Source of the DNA: an uncultured Persicitalea sp.
GTDB taxonomy: Bacteria; Bacteroidota; Bacteroidia; Cytophagales; Spirosomataceae
Reading direction: 5' to 3'
Assembly (NCBI GenBank): GCA_950075905.1
Contig: CATMVR010000246.1
Coordinates: forward strand, 1 to 7,369
Length of the DNA stretch: 7,369 bases
The stretch's first letter is position 1, and each line of letters begins with the position of its first letter. Positions 6,493 through 7,369 of the stretch are shown here, one piece after another. The notes under the pieces were generated by a model. It worked only from the letters and a program-made list of their open reading frames with translations, did no database searches and was not told where the DNA came from. Made by a program: the position numbers and the translations under genes.

Positions 6493-7369
6493 ATGAAACG
6501 TCGTAGATTTCTGGAAAACTCCCTGCTGGCTTCCGCCAGTCTTTCGTTTGTACCCAAAAGCCTGGCTGCGGCCCTGCCTGCTACCGAAAACAATGCTTCT
6601 ACGCCCTACGAGAGCAACTGGCATACCCTGCCAGACCGCCCCTGGGCCGGCGAAAACCTGTGGGCCAATCGCTTGCAGGACTGGCACATCCAAGACGGCT
6701 GGCTCCAATGCAACGTGCGCGGCCGCAACCGCTCGGTAGCCCTGCTAACCCACGCGCTGGGGTCTCAGCCCGCTGCGTTTACGGTTCGGACCACCTTTCA
6801 GTTTTCAAACAGCGTGCAAGCAGAAGACTATGCCGGTATCCGGCTTGGCAGCAAAGGGCCTATCGACGATTACCGCTCAGCGGCGATCTACGGCAAAGGC
6901 ATGGACCTCGGCCTGCGTACCGATGGCAAATGGGTACTTGACAAGGCCATTTCCGACTCAGGCATCTCCCCCGATACACTCAACAATGCCCTGACGCTGG
7001 AAGTAAGCGGCGAGCCACAGGCCGCGGGCCGGTACCGTCTGCTCGTACGGGTACTGGATGGTGCTACGCCGCTGGCCGAAAAAACCCTGGATAACGTAGC
7101 GGCCGAAAACCTGCGCGGGGGGCTGGCTCTGGTATGCCACGGCGAAACGCCGGAGCAGCAGTTTACCCCCGGCGCCCGTTTCCAGAACTGGCGCGTGGAG
7201 GGCCCCAAGGTGGCCGCCAACGGTACCCAAACCTACGGCCCCATCTATTTTGCCCAGTATACCCTGCACAACGATACCGTAAAACTCTCGGCTTTGTGCG
7301 CCCCGGTGGGACAAACCGGCAAGGAAGTTGTACTGGAATTGAAAGAGGGGAATGAGTGGAAAGTGGCCG
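6493..7369 (+). CDS. Tat-exported PhoD-like (alkaline phosphatase D family) protein, 3' truncated by window
   Basis: The frame is open from ATG 6493 to the window edge, giving 292 residues with no stop. An in-frame TGA at 6484-6486 fixes this ATG as the earliest one. The N-terminus is a twin-arginine signal: R3-R4-R5-F6-L7, a hydrophobic stretch, and a likely cleavage site after SLAAA (about 23-27). Residues about 38-236 look like a beta-sandwich (WANRLQDWHIQDGWLQC, YAGIRLGSKGPIDDYRSAAIYG, then FQNWRVEG). Residues from about 249 (GPIYFAQYTLHNDTVKLSA) look like the next beta domain. This order matches, from memory, the N-terminal part of Bacteroidota proteins annotated as alkaline phosphatase D family, whose metallophosphatase domain lies further downstream and cannot be seen here. 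A sugar-binding or other secreted protein is the alternative. No ribosome binding site is visible. Confidence 0.6.
   Translation, partial: MKRRRFLENSLLASASLSFVPKSLAAALPATENNASTPYESNWHTLPDRPWAGENLWANRLQDWHIQDGWLQCNVRGRNRSVALLTHALGSQPAAFTVRTTFQFSNSVQAEDYAGIRLGSKGPIDDYRSAAIYGKGMDLGLRTDGKWVLDKAISDSGISPDTLNNALTLEVSGEPQAAGRYRLLVRVLDGATPLAEKTLDNVAAENLRGGLALVCHGETPEQQFTPGARFQNWRVEGPKVAANGTQTYGPIYFAQYTLHNDTVKLSALCAPVGQTGKEVVLELKEGNEWKVA

Noticed and set aside
6129..6593. 154-residue minus-strand open frame
   Set aside because: It overlaps the CNB domain end, the terminator and the Tat signal region of well-supported plus-strand genes. The translation shows no recognisable domain.

Overview
The window looks like chromosomal DNA from a Cytophagales-type member of the Bacteroidota, probably Spirosomaceae or a relative. 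This is an inference from several signs: starts without Shine-Dalgarno sequences, two matches to the Bacteroidota -7 promoter element TAnnTTTG, several lipoproteins, and protein families typical of that group (DUF4142 lipoprotein, ROK polyphosphate glucokinase, Tat-exported PhoD-like protein). I see no phage, insertion sequence, CRISPR array or RNA gene.

Layout. A small lipoprotein gene (+, 27-230) is followed by a hairpin terminator and converges on a DUF4142 lipoprotein gene (-, 322-876). A 255-bp divergent spacer with a promoter element and a large imperfect inverted repeat precedes a polyphosphate glucokinase gene (+, 1132-1881). That gene meets, with no spacer, a 51-residue zinc-ribbon/membrane protein gene (-, 1882-2037); the two stop codons together form TGATCA. 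Divergent from the small gene is an LpxL/HtrB-type acyltransferase (+, 2170-3072) with an AT-rich 5' part. A 148-bp spacer holding a 10-bp direct repeat leads to the main gene of the window, a 1062-residue membrane protein (+, 3221-6409, TTG start). It joins an NTT-like (ATP/ADP translocase-type) transporter domain to a long HEAT-like helical region and a C-terminal cyclic-nucleotide-binding domain. It ends in a perfect 9-bp hairpin. The last gene (+, from 6493, cut by the window edge) encodes a Tat-exported protein resembling the N-terminal part of PhoD-like phosphatases.

How they fit together. The genes are mostly separate transcription units rather than one operon. Themes are envelope biology (two lipoproteins, lipid A-type acylation, a Tat-exported protein) and phosphate/nucleotide metabolism (polyphosphate glucokinase, NTT-like transporter, possible phosphatase). 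A functional link between them is speculation. The strongest candidate for a second look is the transporter-HEAT-CNB fusion, which suggests a membrane transporter controlled directly by a cyclic nucleotide. A second is the glucokinase, in which the usually conserved active-site His of the E-x-G-H motif is Arg.
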